From Absidia repens (Eukaryota > Mucoromycota > Mucoromycetes > Mucorales > Cunninghamellaceae), in NCBI GenBank assembly GCA_002105175.1, contig MCGE01000006.1:434001-498000 (forward strand): a stretch of DNA of 64,000 nucleotides, in the 5' to 3' direction. A model generated the notes under the pieces. It had not been told where the DNA came from. It saw only the letters and a program-made list of their open reading frames with translations, and searched no databases. A program made the translations under genes and the position numbers. The first letter of the stretch is position 1. Every line of letters starts with the position of its first letter. Below, one piece after another: positions 48,362 to 59,780 of the stretch.

Positions 48362-48800
48362 ACGATTTTATTTAGTGTATAGTACTTTTATATGTGTTTA
48401 TGTTTTATTTTGTTTTTCAATTAGTGTCATATTGTTTTAGTAACGGTATATAGGGGAGACCGAGGTATTTGATGTATAGAGAGGGGTTGTAGTTTACTAT
48501 TTTGGGGTTTATTACAATAAATAAAAACAATTTGTCTTAATTTATCTTTTTCTGTTTATGTTGCCTTTCTTATATTGTTGTGTTTGTTTTCAAGTCTTCA
48601 TGTCCAAAGAGCTTGTCTTCCTTTTCTTTCTGTCGTTCAAAACATCAATCATAGAAAACATTTGCAAGAAGAATGTTGCCAACTTTTTTATATTTTTATT
48701 TTATTAAGTCAATAGTGTTATGATATAAAATAGATATTATTCTTGAAAATAAATAGGTATGGGTTAAAAAAAGACGGAAAACAGTGATCTACCACTATTA
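48362..48800. other. Convergent 3' flanks
   Basis: 3' ends of DRG1 (AATAAATAAAAAC near 48518) and of the membrane-protein gene. No gene. Confidence 0.4.
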
Positions 48801-49011
48801 CTACACACGTTGGCTGGCCATTTCAGTCAAAACCACGACTTCTTGATGCTGTTTGATTTCCAATTTGACAGGCTTATCACCATTACCACGTTGTAAAAGT
48901 TTCTCCAAGCTTTGAATTTCAGCGGGATGGGAAGTAGCCCATTGAACAACGCCAGCAACTACAGTGACATCCTGCATCAACAAGAAAAGGGGGAATGGTA
49001 TATGAGACAAT

Positions 49012-49043
<32 letters not shown>

Positions 49044-49862
49044 AGGTACAATGTACTTACAATAGCAGAGATAGTCATGGACATCAAACCGCGAGGAGTA
49101 CCGTTGAAAAGAATGATGACACTGTAATTAGCGATGGTCATAATTGCGGAGATAATTGCGACAACGATATTTCGCTTGGCCATCATATGCAAAGAGGAAG
49201 ATTGATGGGAAGTTTGCTGAGCGGTATTGGGCCAGTAGGTGTACTTGATAAAGATACCGGTGAACATGAGGTTAATACAAAAGTCATACGCCAAGATGGC
49301 CACGGAGGCAGGCATTTGATACCCGATCGAGCAGAAAAAGGGATATTCGGCACTGACCAATGTTTCTCGATACACCACCATCATGATCACAAATCCAATA
49401 TATGGCACCATCATGCAAAGATTACAAATATAAAGTGATGATGACATTCTGTTGCACTTTGGTACTGAGATTACATAGGCCTATCAAAAAGAAACAAAAA
49501 AAAAAATATAGAAAGAGGACGAAAATAAGTCCAGTGATAAAAAAAAAAAAATTGAAAAATATTTACTATACCTTTTCAGCGAAGTAAAGGTACAAAATCA
49601 CTTTGGTAATGGTATGAAGAATAACAACGTTGAAAAAGCCCACCAAGCAAGAAATGTAATTTCCATTGTTTGTGCTGGTAGACATGCAAGAGATCAAATT
49701 AAATGCCCAACTGAGACCATACAATACTAATAAAAGACCACGAATGTAACGCACTGGGCCTTCAATGCTGGCAATCTTTCTACCAAAGAATAAAGATAAA
49801 GCGGTAATGCATGCTACAATCACAATTTCTGAAATGATCTCGAAATTATCGGGGGAATACAT
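48801..49862 (-). CDS. Multi-pass membrane protein, about seven segments, unknown function
   Basis: 293 aa from three exons: 49572-49862, 49061-49480 and 48801-48971. Hydrophobic segments include SEIVIVACITALSLFFG, YIRGLLLVLYGLSWAFNLIS, ISCLVGFFNVVILHTITKVI, MMVPYIGFVIMMVVY, VAILAYDFCINLMFTGIFIK and NIVVAIISAIMTIANYSVII, and perhaps a seventh (VTVVAGVVQWA). Short acidic N-terminus; cytosolic-looking C-terminus with a charged stretch (SLEKLLQRGNGDKPVKLEIK). The spacing fits a receptor- or transporter-like protein of seven segments, but no diagnostic motif of a known class was recognised. The promoter region is shared at a distance (687 bp) with the phosphatase gene. Confidence 0.75.
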
Positions 49863-50549
49863 TTTTTTTATATATATGAATCAAATCAAATAGAAGTAAA
49901 GAAAAAGTAGGTAATGAAAAAGTAAAGAAAATGAAAAGCTTAAATACTGTAACTCTGAAAGCTTTTTTCCTTTTTTCTTCTTTTTTTTGTATTTAAAAAG
50001 GAGTTGATTAAGGAGAAAGATTATTTTGAAGGAGTAAATATGAGATAGTTGGCAACGCATATCATTTACTCCATTCTTCTCTTTTACTGTGTTATGCTTT
50101 ATTAGGAAACCTGGAGTGATAATAAGGTTGAAGTAAAATGACTCCGAGTCCTATGATGCCCTCCCTCTCTTTTTATTTCCCCAGAATGCCAAGTATGGGT
50201 GTAATATTTTATATATATATTTGAGTTTTTATATGGGTGCACTATAATTATTTGATAAAACTTGTTTGTAATGAAATAAAAAAATTTACTTTATTCCAAT
50301 ATCACGAAATTTTAAGATTCAGTGACATGGTATGTCAGCAATAACTGTAAAGCACTGTACTTACAGTAGTGTACAATACGGTATCCGTACGGTTGTTTAC
50401 GCATTGAAATGTCAAGCACCCAAGTTCAGGTACAAAAATGGAATATTTCAAATGCCGCTGCTTTTGTCAGTTTTACTGGCTGGAAATTTTCTGTTTTTCT
50501 ATTTTTCTCCCTTCAGTCCTTATTTTTCTCTCTCCTTCCGTTTCTTGAC
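49863..50549. other. Divergent intergenic region, membrane protein and phosphatase genes
   Basis: Contains upstream regions of both genes and T-rich tracts. A short open frame at 50332-50553 overlaps the phosphatase leader and has no support. Confidence 0.4.
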
Positions 50550-51398
50550 ATGACCAACAATACCAACGTTAGTGTACTTTTTGTTTGCTTGGGTAAGTAA
50601 AAATATCAGTAGATAAATAAAATGTCGTTGATTGGATAACATAGAGACTCAACTTTTTTTTTAGGGAACATTTGTCGCTCACCCATGGCTGAAGCTGTCT
50701 TCGCTCATACAGTCCAACAACATCAACTTGCAGATCACTTCACCAAGATTGATTCTGCTGGCACTGCTGGCTATCATGTAAGAAAACACAAAAGAGATAG
50801 TTGGGCGAATGATGGATTTGATTTACTCTATAACACTGAAAAAAATTTAACTGAATCTCTTCTGTTAGGTGGGTGATAAACCTGATAGTCGTAGTGCGGC
50901 AACTTGTCGAAACCACGGTGTACCTGTCAATCATCGTGCACAAAAGGTAAAGCAACAATGAATCGACGCTTGTTTGATTCTTATTGTTCTCTTTTTTTTT
51001 TTTTTTTTTTTTTGTTTCTTTGAACAGGTGACTAGCCGCCACTTCGATGAATTTGATTATATTTTGTGTATGGATGAATCCAATTTGGAGGACTTGCAGG
51101 TAATAAAAAGAACCCACCCCATATGAATAGCCACCTTTTTCCTATCATCACAACTGACAAAAACATGTTTTTATTATTATTTTTATTATTATTGTCTCCC
51201 TCCTTTGGACTCGTTTGATAACAGTATAAAAAACCGGCAGGATCAAAAGCCGAGGTGTCCCTTTTTGGAGACTTTGACCCTCAAGGGGACCGCATTATCC
51301 GTGATCCTTACTATGGCGCATTGGATGGGTTTGAACACAACTTCAAACAAGTTACCCGTGCTAGTGAAGGTTTCTTGAATCATCTTGGCTTACTGTAG
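50550..51398 (+). CDS. Low-molecular-weight protein tyrosine phosphatase (Ltp1-like)
   Basis: 159 aa from five exons: 50550-50592, 50665-50777, 50869-50946, 51028-51099 and 51225-51398. The P-loop VLFVCLGNICRSPMAEA near the N-terminus is the CX5R signature (Cys 13 the nucleophile). The rest is canonical: KIDSAGTAGYHVGDKPDSRS, HRAQKV and FDYILCMDESN. The general-acid Asp lies in IIRDPYYGALDGFE. The enzyme removes phosphate from phosphotyrosine by a cysteinyl-phosphate intermediate, in the cytosol; targets in fungi are poorly defined. The length equals that of yeast and mammalian members (about 158-161 aa). The P-loop is split by intron 1. Confidence 0.95.
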
Positions 51399-52010
51399 AG
51401 CTAGAAAAATAGTTGGATAGTTTATAGATTGTAGCTAGTATAGATGTGTATCTTAGTTTTATCATCTTTTTATTGTTTATCCGGTTTGTGTGATCAATAA
51501 AAAATATTTTTGTCTGTGAAAAAAACGCGGCGAAATATATTCGTATATGTGTTCCTTCACTCCTTTTTGATCTCTTAGTTTGAATAGGAGACATTTTTGT
51601 GTCTATGTGTGAGTGGAGTTGTGTGTGTGAAAATGTCGATCCTGTTGCTGTGAAATACACTTTAAATAATGGATATTCCCTTTGAACCTAAAGGAAGGAG
51701 GCGGTATGGTATATCCTTGCTCCTTTTTGATATCTATATAAAAATAAAAATAAAAAGATGGCGTACAAGACAAAACTGACAAAACAAGAGAGAGGACAAG
51801 GCAATTGTATATTATTGGATAGATCAGTTTTATTAAATAAAAATGTTGCGTTTCTAAACTAATAACAATAAGATAAAAAAAAAAGAGAAAATAAAAGGTT
51901 CTACAATAAAACAATCAATGAAATATAAAGACAAGAAATGTACATGATGAAAGGATAAAAAAAAAAGGAAGGAAGGATGATGTGTGTATTGGAAGTGGTT
52001 GGTACTTGAT
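51399..52010. other. Convergent 3' flanks
   Basis: 3' ends of the phosphatase (AATAAAAAATAT near 51496) and uS9m genes. No gene. Confidence 0.4.
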
Positions 52011-53073
52011 TTAACGCTTGACCCTAAAAAAACATGAGATGAATATTGTCCTTATTTACAATTCATGATTGTCATCGTGGTACTTACCAGGTATACTTCG
52101 CGCGAGCCTTTCGTTGACCTTCCTTTTTACGTTCCACCACTCTAGGATCACGAGTAATACACCCAGCTATTAAAGAATATAAAGGAGAAAATAAGGTTAT
52201 TCCATGTTACGTCCACATCCTCTCGTTGCTCTTTTTTTTTTTTTTACCTTTTCGCAGAGTAGGTTTCAATTCATTGTCATGAATCAACAAGGCTTTACCG
52301 ACACCCAACTTGATAGCTTCGGCTTGACCTGTAGTACCACCACCTGTGACAATAGTCCATACATTGTACTTTTCGGCCAATTCTGTGACAGCCAAAGGCA
52401 ATACGACTTGGTCACGGTCCACGGGTCGTTGGAAGTAGTCTTGTAATTCCATGCCATTAACCAGCACCTTGCCTTCACCTTTCACCACCCAACAACGAGC
52501 ACTAGATTCCTTTCTTCGTCCAACGGCGTAAGCACGACCCATATCATCTAGCGCTTTCGTTACACCACCGTTAATATTTTGCTGTTGTTGTTGTTGTTGT
52601 TTTAATGCTGAACTATCGAACCGTTCGTAGACTGTCAAAACTTGAGCGACCTGCGATGGCAAGGGACGAGGTAAAGAAGCCAACTGATTCAAGTGAAGGG
52701 TGATCTTTCGCCATTGAGAAGTCTTGAGAGGAATCGCCAACATTTCCGACATTTTGTCACGTAATTTCCAAGTATAGGTTTTTTCTTCGGGTAAGGAGGT
52801 TGTATCAAGATCCACCACTGGTTTCCAGTCAGCATGTTGTTTGTAGAGAGCATCCAATTCAATCAACAAATCATTGTATTTAAAGTTGCCGGTAAAATAC
52901 GATAACGATTGAGGTTTTTCACGGTCGGCAAGGACATCGTCAAATGCAGCAGTGGTTTTTTGAGGTTGAAGACTGGCCATGGAGCGTGTAATGGTTCGTA
53001 AGGGGGTGGTCATTTTCGACATGGTGTTGACCTTGACCATAGTACTGGCCATGGGAAGGGCTCGTCGTAACAT
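52011..53073 (-). CDS. Mitochondrial ribosomal protein uS9m
   Basis: 305 aa from three exons: 52248-53073, 52088-52166 and 52011-52023 (13 nt). The presequence is basic (MLRRALPMASTMVKVNTMSK). An extension of about 170 residues typical of mitochondrial S9 precedes the S9 domain. The domain includes GRAYAVGRRKESSARCWVVK, NGMELQDYFQRPVDRDQVVL, TVTGGGTTGQAEAIKLGVGK-like VTGGGTTGQAEAIKLG, and TRDPRVVERKKEGQRKARAK. It ends in KYTWVKR, where the conserved Lys-Arg terminus reaches the P-site of the small subunit. A Gln run encoded near 52580-52600 is the only low-complexity insert. It lies head-to-head with Utp23, 222 bp apart. Confidence 0.93.
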
Positions 53074-53295
53074 ATTTGTTTTTGATATAAAAAGGTAAAG
53101 AAAACAAAAATAAAATTGCGGTGAACACTTTTTTTTTGAAAGGGGAGGGGCCAAATCATAAAGTCACAAAAAAACCCCGCTCAAGAGGTGAGAAAAAATT
53201 GGTGGCTGAGGGAAAGTAAAAGGGGAATATGTGGGATTTTTTTGCATTGATTTTTTTTTTTTTTTTTCTTCTATCTTTTCTTTTCAATACCAACC

Positions 53296-54052
53296 ATGCG
53301 TGCCAAAACAAGCCGACTTTATAAAAAAGCTATGCATTCGTACGGCATTGGCTTTGGTTTCCGTGCCCCTTATCAGATCTTATGTAAGTCGCAGATTTAT
53401 TAACCTCTTTATTCTGATATTAATCAAGTAAAATATTTTTGATATATTCAGTGGATAGCAGCTTTATTAAACTGGCCACCGAACAACGTCTTTCTTTACA
53501 AGAAGATCTTCAAATGTTATTGTCAAGCCCTACTCGACCATGTATGTTATGGATACATTCAACCAAAAAAAAAAGAGACACATCTCACACTCTTTCTTTT
53601 ATATATTATTTATAGTGGTAACGGCGTGTGTTGTCAATGAAATTCATAAACAAGGTGATCACCGTGCAGCTTCAGTAGCGAAAACATTTGAAAGTCGAAA
53701 ATGCAAACATCACCATCCTGTCTCCAGTGCCCAATGTCTCATGGATTTACTGGGCTCCGATAATGCCAACAACTACTGTATCGCCACTCAAAATAATGTG
53801 ATTCGAAAACACATTCGTGATATGCCTGGTGTTCCTGTACTAAAGGTGCAAAAAGGTATGATTATTTTAGAATCATTATCAACAGCAACAAAGGATGCTA
53901 TTCAAAAGGTAAGATATTTAAACCACATGTATATATTATAAAATCTCACACATTTCTATTGTAGAAAGAAAAGGCAAAGACCTTACCCTCCTCTTCTGAA
54001 GCTCAACACTTGAAGATTGCAAAAATGATACAACCTCCACCTTCCTCTAATG

Positions 54053-54088
<36 letters not shown>

Positions 54089-54261
54089 GTCCTGCTCACA
54101 AGAAACGGAAAGTGAAGGGTGTCAACCCTCTCAGTATGAAGAAAAAAAAGAAACAAGCCCCACCTCCTCCAAAGAAGAAACAGGTCAAATCATCATCATT
54201 ACCATCTTCCAAAACTGGCGAAAAACGAAAGCGAACCTCTGATGATACCAAGGATTCATGA
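53296..54261 (+). CDS. Utp23-like small-subunit processome protein
   Basis: 255 aa from four exons: 53296-53383, 53452-53541, 53616-53908 and 53965-54261. The PIN-like domain starts RAKTSRLYKKAMHSYGIGFG and FRAPYQILLDSSFIKLAT. The Cys/His finger region is SRKCKHHHPVSSAQCLMDLL. YCIATQNNVIRKHIRDMPGV and VPVLKVQKGMIILESLS complete the fold. The C-terminus has the signature KGVNPLSMKKKKK, preceded by an Ala run (GCT repeats, 54058-54083) and followed by a basic tail. Utp23 releases the snR30 snoRNA during early 18S rRNA processing and is related to Fcf1 but without its full catalytic set. Nucleolar location is expected. Confidence 0.9.
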
Positions 54262-54900
54262 TTTTATATAACATGGTAGAAGGGAATGTATTTCTAGTTA
54301 GATTAGTCGCCCTTTTTTTACTTTTTTTTTATCAATGCCATTATTATCGTCATCATCGTCAATATATTTATCATGAATAAAGACTGAATCTATTTTTATT
54401 ATGTTCCTGAAAAATATCTACATTCATTTTGCAATTTGACACACTATTTGTGAATGAATTTTATAGGACAGATATATCGGAGTCACTCAATCGTGGGGTT
54501 GAAATCAGCCCAACATTTCTGCTCAGTGCAGTTACAAAGATACGTTACACAGACACCTAGAGAACTTGTATATTTCTCTTCTTAATATACAATGTACACT
54601 GTCTTCTTATTACATGGAAAGGGGTAACATCTTCAACAGTTAAATTATATTTTTCAAAAATGATCTCAATATTGTGATAATTTTATCACTTGGTAAATCT
54701 AGGTCTTAAAAAGCTATTTGAATCTCCGTCTTCTCCCCCCCTTTGAATCATGGGATTTTTTTTTTTTTACTCTTTTTCCGTTTATCTTTTTCTTTCTTTT
54801 ATTTATATTTATACTTAAACCTTTTATTTTTATTCATCATCTATACATTCACTTTAAAATTGAATCCACTTTCATTTTCTTTAGATAGTGAAAAGAAAAA
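54262..54900. other. Intergenic, upstream of the bHLH gene
   Basis: 3' flank of Utp23 (AATAAAGAC near 54376) and the T-rich leader of the bHLH gene. No gene. Confidence 0.4.
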
Positions 54901-55024
54901 ATGTACTCCCCCACTCAACAAGACTTTAACCTAGACTCGGATTCGTTTCAACAAGCTATGACGTCGCAGCATACTACTGTAGGAGCAATGCCAATGCGTG
55001 CTTCACATCAGCAGCATCACCATC

Positions 55025-55064
<40 letters not shown>

Positions 55065-56297
55065 GCAACAGCAGCAGCAACAACACCAACAACACCAACA
55101 CCAACAACAACACCAACGTAACAGTGGGGTATTTAGTCATCCGTCTTCGTATCACCATCCACACCAACGACAAAATAGTTTCGGTGCTGCAGCGTCCATT
55201 GCTATGAGTCCACCTCGAGGTATTCCTTTTACTACCGTAGATCCCGCAGCTTCAAACTGGTTTGGTACTAGTCTAGATTCTAGCTCTTCATTTGGTCAGT
55301 CCCCTCCCTCTATGTTTACTACTGGCTCCGGTGCTGGTGCTGGTGCTGGTAGAAATGATTTGATTGTTTCCCCCTCCAATTCTACCAGTCATTTGGATGG
55401 CTTTGTAGGTAACGAAGATGATGATGGACAACAACGGAAGTAAGTGTTTGGAAAAAAAAAAATACAGAAATTTTCTTGATGTTTAGTACTGAGTGGCCAA
55501 CTCATTCGTCTTTATTTTTATTTTTTTTAATCCGGAATAGCTTGCAAGAAATATTTGAAAAACGACGAAGGCGAAGAGAATCACATAACGCAGTGGAACG
55601 TCGAAGAAGGGATAACATCAATGAACGGATTCAAGGTAACCAAACTATACTATATTTTTGATTTACTTTATTTTCTCACGCTTTGATAACTTTATGGGTG
55701 GGTGGGGTGATAGAACTATCGACTCTTTTACCTGAACATTTATTGGAAAATGCACCTAGTAGTTCCAATGTCAACAACTCAAGTATTCAAAATGGGGGCA
55801 AGGCAATCAACAAAGGCACTATTTTGAAACTTTCTGTGGATCATATCAAGGATTTACGGGAAGAAGTGGGACGATACAAGGATCGGGTACAAGAGCTGGA
55901 ACGAATGATCGAAATGGCCAAGGGCGGTAACAGTGGTAGTGGCGGCAACAGTGGACAATCATACATCAAGGAAGAGCAATATCATCGACCATCACCTACG
56001 ACGTCATCTACTCTCGGCAATGCGAATGGCACTACCAACAACAACAATAATAATAACAGTGGTGGTAGTGGTGGTGGTGGTGGTGCGACAGCCGCCGCTT
56101 ATATGATCAATCAACCTCCTCAGCCTTCTGGGTTGAAAAACGATATGCATCTATTTGATCACGGTGGCTCTTCAGCAGTCAACAACAACAACAATGGAAA
56201 CCAGCAGCTCAGACACGAACGGGTTGGTTCGCTTCAATTTCAACAACAATTTGGAAATTTACACATCGCAAGTGATGATCCCGCTTCTCAACCTTAG
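54901..56297 (+). CDS. bHLH-zipper transcription factor (USF/MITF-like)
   Basis: 405 aa from three exons: 54901-55439, 55541-55635 and 55714-56297. A Gln/His-rich N-terminal half has a run of about 20 Gln encoded by CAA/CAG at 55024-55090. The basic region RRRRESHNAVERRRRDNINE contains H..E..R residues, which favour E-box CACGTG sites. Helix 1 (INERIQELSTLLPEHLL) follows. The loop is long and Asn/Ser-rich (about 25 residues), then helix 2 GTILKLSVDHIKDLREEVGR and a short leucine zipper (VQELERMIEMA). The C-terminal third is Gly/Asn-rich and disordered. Nuclear dimeric DNA-binding is well supported; target genes are not known. Confidence 0.9.
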
Positions 56298-57234
56298 TTT
56301 TTATCTAGTAGTACCTTTTTTTATGTGTTTATCCTCCCCTCTCCCCTTTTTGTTAGGTTGCGTGTATCAATCAAAACTTTTTATATTATCCTATGTTTTA
56401 GCTTCTGTATTATCCTTTTATTATTATATATATACTCCTTTGTTTATTGATATATATCTATATGAACGATTATAAAATAAAAACCTTCTTTATATCTTTT
56501 TTTTTTTTTTTTGTATGTGTTGTATTTGTGTTTGTGTTTGTCTTTCTTCTATCAGAGCAAAGCCTTTTTTTTTTTTTTACGTGCAACGATATCATCATGC
56601 AGGCATTTATGAACCGCCGTATCGCCGCTTCAACTGTTTCTTTTTTCTGATTTGCTCACACAAATGATCGTCAATGAAACAAATGCAAACTTTGAATATC
56701 TTGCAACCTTCTTCCTTCCGATGATGATAATGTTTATATTTCATCAAAATAAAGGTCACGGGGGGGTGGAAAGCGTTGGGAGACTCCAGCACTACCGATC
56801 TATTGACATCACCCCTTCTGTATAACCAAACAGAAAGCGCCCTTAACTTTTTCAATAACCGCGTTTTGATGTCATCATTGGCAAAAACATTATATACTAC
56901 ATATAAAATCGTAGATCAAGTGGGTATGGTCATGATGATGGACCCTGATCGGGTGTTGAATGATCCCATGAAATTCCATGAAATATCACTGATGAACGAT
57001 ATCTATACTTTTTCTTCTGCATTTATGGTTTTTGGGCGTAATGTTAACCAATATTTTTTTTTTCTGATATGGAGACGGCTCATTGCAGGACAAGGCTCGG
57101 GACACTCGTTCGTATTCTGAAAAAAATAATCAGCTGGGAGTTAAAGGACGGGGGCGTTCCCTGTTGAAAGGAGGATGTCGGTTGGATAGGTAATGACGCT
57201 CCTGTTTGGGTTTTCATGTTGTTTGCTTATATCA
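56298..57234. other. 3' flank and weak open frame of unknown status
   Basis: bHLH polyadenylation region (AATAAAAACC near 56474), then an open frame at about 56776-57120 whose translation has no recognisable domain and only a non-ATG start at its first codon. It has a plausible intron (donor at 57039, acceptor AG at 57090), but I do not call it a gene. Confidence 0.3.
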
Positions 57235-58115
57235 TACCATACGCAATAAAAAGACTAAATTAAATATATACAGTAGTGGGGACTATATAATTTTATAGTG
57301 AAATATACGCTCGCGATATGACCCTGGTTCATTAATCATTGGTGGAGTAAAAGAAAGCAATTTCACATATTAAACAATATAAGGTGCAAACCAGTTGCTA
57401 AGACTTATGTCATAGCCGTAGAGCTAGAAATCTGGTTTTGATAAGACACTCTCAGTGGTCAGATATTGCTAATAAATAATGGTATATATTTTATTTGAAA
57501 CGTAAGGATAAACAGTATGCTAAACTAAAGGGTGTAGAGTTCATTGTAACAAGAAGCTTATTGTAGGTAGTATAAGGAATACCATAGGAAGAACTAAAAA
57601 CTAATTAACACTAGTCTAAATAAACAATTGTAAAACGGATCTTACATACAGCACAAAGCATAAGACGAAATTGATACCTTTTCATTGAATCGTAATTGTA
57701 CATCTGACGGGGGATGTAGTACAAATGGATCTATTGTACGAGACATGAGAGAGACTAATGAGACATGTTTCATTAAAGCAAGCAAAAAAAGACATCTTTT
57801 ATTCAAATGTAGGTACAAACCATAGACAAACTAACACTAAACTAAGCTAGTGGAGGCTCCAAAAGCCAACCAGGGGTGGTCCAAAATCCTGCACCCAAAA
57901 TGAAAGATTTTCCCCATGCATCTTGTAATTCCTGTTCTGAAACCCCTTCTAAACTAATCCTGACACTAATCTAAGTCCAAAATAGCCTCAAAGAAGTTAA
58001 ATGTTGAAGAAAAGAAGAAAAAGAAAGAAAGAGGACGAAAATAAAATAAAAATGGGCGAAAAATAAAAAGTCAGGTGTGCGGAATTTCAAATGTTGCCGT
58101 GGTGGACGATGGAAA
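57235..58115 (-). repeat. REP repeat family, copy B (reverse, near full length)
   Basis: Pairs with copy A (27756-28665) from CCATACGCAATAAAAAG through ACGAGACATGAGAGAGACTA. The antisense core ACCCAAAATGAAAGATTTTC lies at about 57892-57912. CTAAACTAATCCTGACACTA and the purine-rich tail follow, ending AGTCAGGTGTGCGGAATTTC. No coding sequence. Confidence 0.75.
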
Positions 58116-58843
58116 CTTTAAATTTAGACGACATTTACATATTTTTTGAGACGCAGAAAAAAAAAATGAGATGCATCCAAAAGAATTGGGATGAAACAGC
58201 TGCCCAGAAATTTACATTAGCCATCATTTATTTTAGGTGATTCCAAATAATGTGATCCTAGTAAAAACGCGAATGGTAGATACTGGAATGAGCCCAATTG
58301 CAATATATTTTTAGCTGCAAAAATTCCCCATGAAATTTCATGCTATTATGTTGATGATAGTGATCGTTTCTTTTGCTGTTGTTGCTGTCCCTCTGCCATG
58401 CTGACTATTCTCTGTCTTTTCGCCTTCCTTTTCTTTTCATATGGTATTGACGCGATTGAAGGACTAAACTCTGAAACAGTCTAACATTAAAATATCTACT
58501 TGCCATTTCCGCCTCCGTTTCTTCCAGCAGCATGTGCCTATCACTTTTTCTCAGCCTCTTTTTCAGCTGTATCTGTATCTGTCATAAATGCGGTGAATAT
58601 TGCAGTTTCATTGTTAATGTAAGTTTTTTAAAACGATGAATATCAACAGTTTAAAAAATGAATGTCGAAGTACTTTTATTTTTTTCCAATTCTTTCATCC
58701 TTGTAGCCCATCCCCAATTTATTTTTTTCCCTTAATAAACTGGTACATATATCTTCTTGACTTGTCGTGTCGGTGATTCAAATAAAAACATGTATGTTAC
58801 TCCCTTCCGTTATTTTTTTTTTTCTTTTTCTTTTTGACTCATT
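58116..58843. other. Noncoding, upstream of the HINT3-like gene
   Basis: AT-rich with a T/C tract near 58810-58840. No gene. Confidence 0.35.
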
Positions 58844-59521
58844 ATGTTTAGCTGCTTTGGTCAACGGCCTTGCCCTTTCTGTGATGTATCCGCTGAAAAC
58901 GGTTTTGCTGTGGTTCAGGAAGTAATAATAAAAGAAAAGATACTGTCTGGAAATACCAGCAAATCCTTGCTCATCCTTTCTTTTTGAATTGTAGACTGAA
59001 GACTTGATAGTGTTCAAGGATCGCTCCCCGGCGGCCAGTCTTCATCTATTAGTGATTCCTCGAAAGCATATCGGTACAGTCAAGAATCTTGAAAAAAAAG
59101 ACATTCCGCTTTGTAAGTTCATAGAAAATAAAAACAGGGGCATGGATTTGTGTCATATTGAAATTCAACTTGTTGTGTCTTTGTTTATGATCAGTACAAA
59201 AGATGATTGGATTGGGTCAACAGCTATTAAAAGAACAAGGATATCAAATAGATGATGATAAGGAACAATTCAGGTAAATAATTAAATGATTTGATTTGAT
59301 CTGACTGCTGTATAATATTAACTCATTTTACAATTATTTATATACTATATAAAAGGTTAGGATTCCATGCACCTCCTTTTAACTCTGTGAATCACTTACA
59401 TATGCATGTCATTGGACTTCCCTTCAAGAATGGTTGGCGAAAATGGAAGTATATGTCTGGTCGGATCTGGTACTTGGACGCATCATCCGTCCTGGGCCAC
59501 TTACACGCGCTGGAGTCCTGA
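58844..59521 (+). CDS. HIT-family hydrolase, HINT3-like
   Basis: 146 aa from four exons: 58844-58921, 58995-59112, 59195-59273 and 59356-59521. An N-terminal RPCPFCDVSAENGF supplies the CxxC pair seen in HINT3 and HINT-like proteins. The HIT fold continues through DLIVFKDRSPAASLHLLVIP and RKHIGTVKNLEKKDIPL. LGFHAPPFNSVNHLHMHVIG contains the histidine triad HxHxH (HLHMHV). Family members hydrolyse adenylated substrates such as AMP-lysine and acyl-AMP. The length is short but complete (human HINT3 about 180 aa). Start chosen as the ATG just before the CxxC motif. Confidence 0.9.
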
Positions 59522-59780
59522 TCCTTTTTTTTGGTTTTAAAAGTCCTACCTCTCCTTCTCCTTTTTCTTCCCTTCTCTTCTCTTTTTTTTTTTTTATCGT
59601 CATTCTATCTACACCTACATTCACATAATACATATATTATATATCCTTCTATATTACACGTTATATATTTCCTGTCGCTACAGTTTACCTTCGGTATGGA
59701 ATAGTCAATTTTTAGAATAATAAAAACAAACTTTGCAAACTTGCTTTACAGCTTGACAAACGGACTTTTTATCACTCAAT
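59522..59780. other. Intergenic, HINT3-like to Srk1-like genes
   Basis: Short spacer with 3' flank (AATAAAAACAAAC near 59719). No gene. Confidence 0.35.

Noticed and set aside
53074..53154. N-terminal extension of uS9m
   Set aside because: The frame is open upstream but has no ATG; the ATG at 53073 begins a good mitochondrial presequence.
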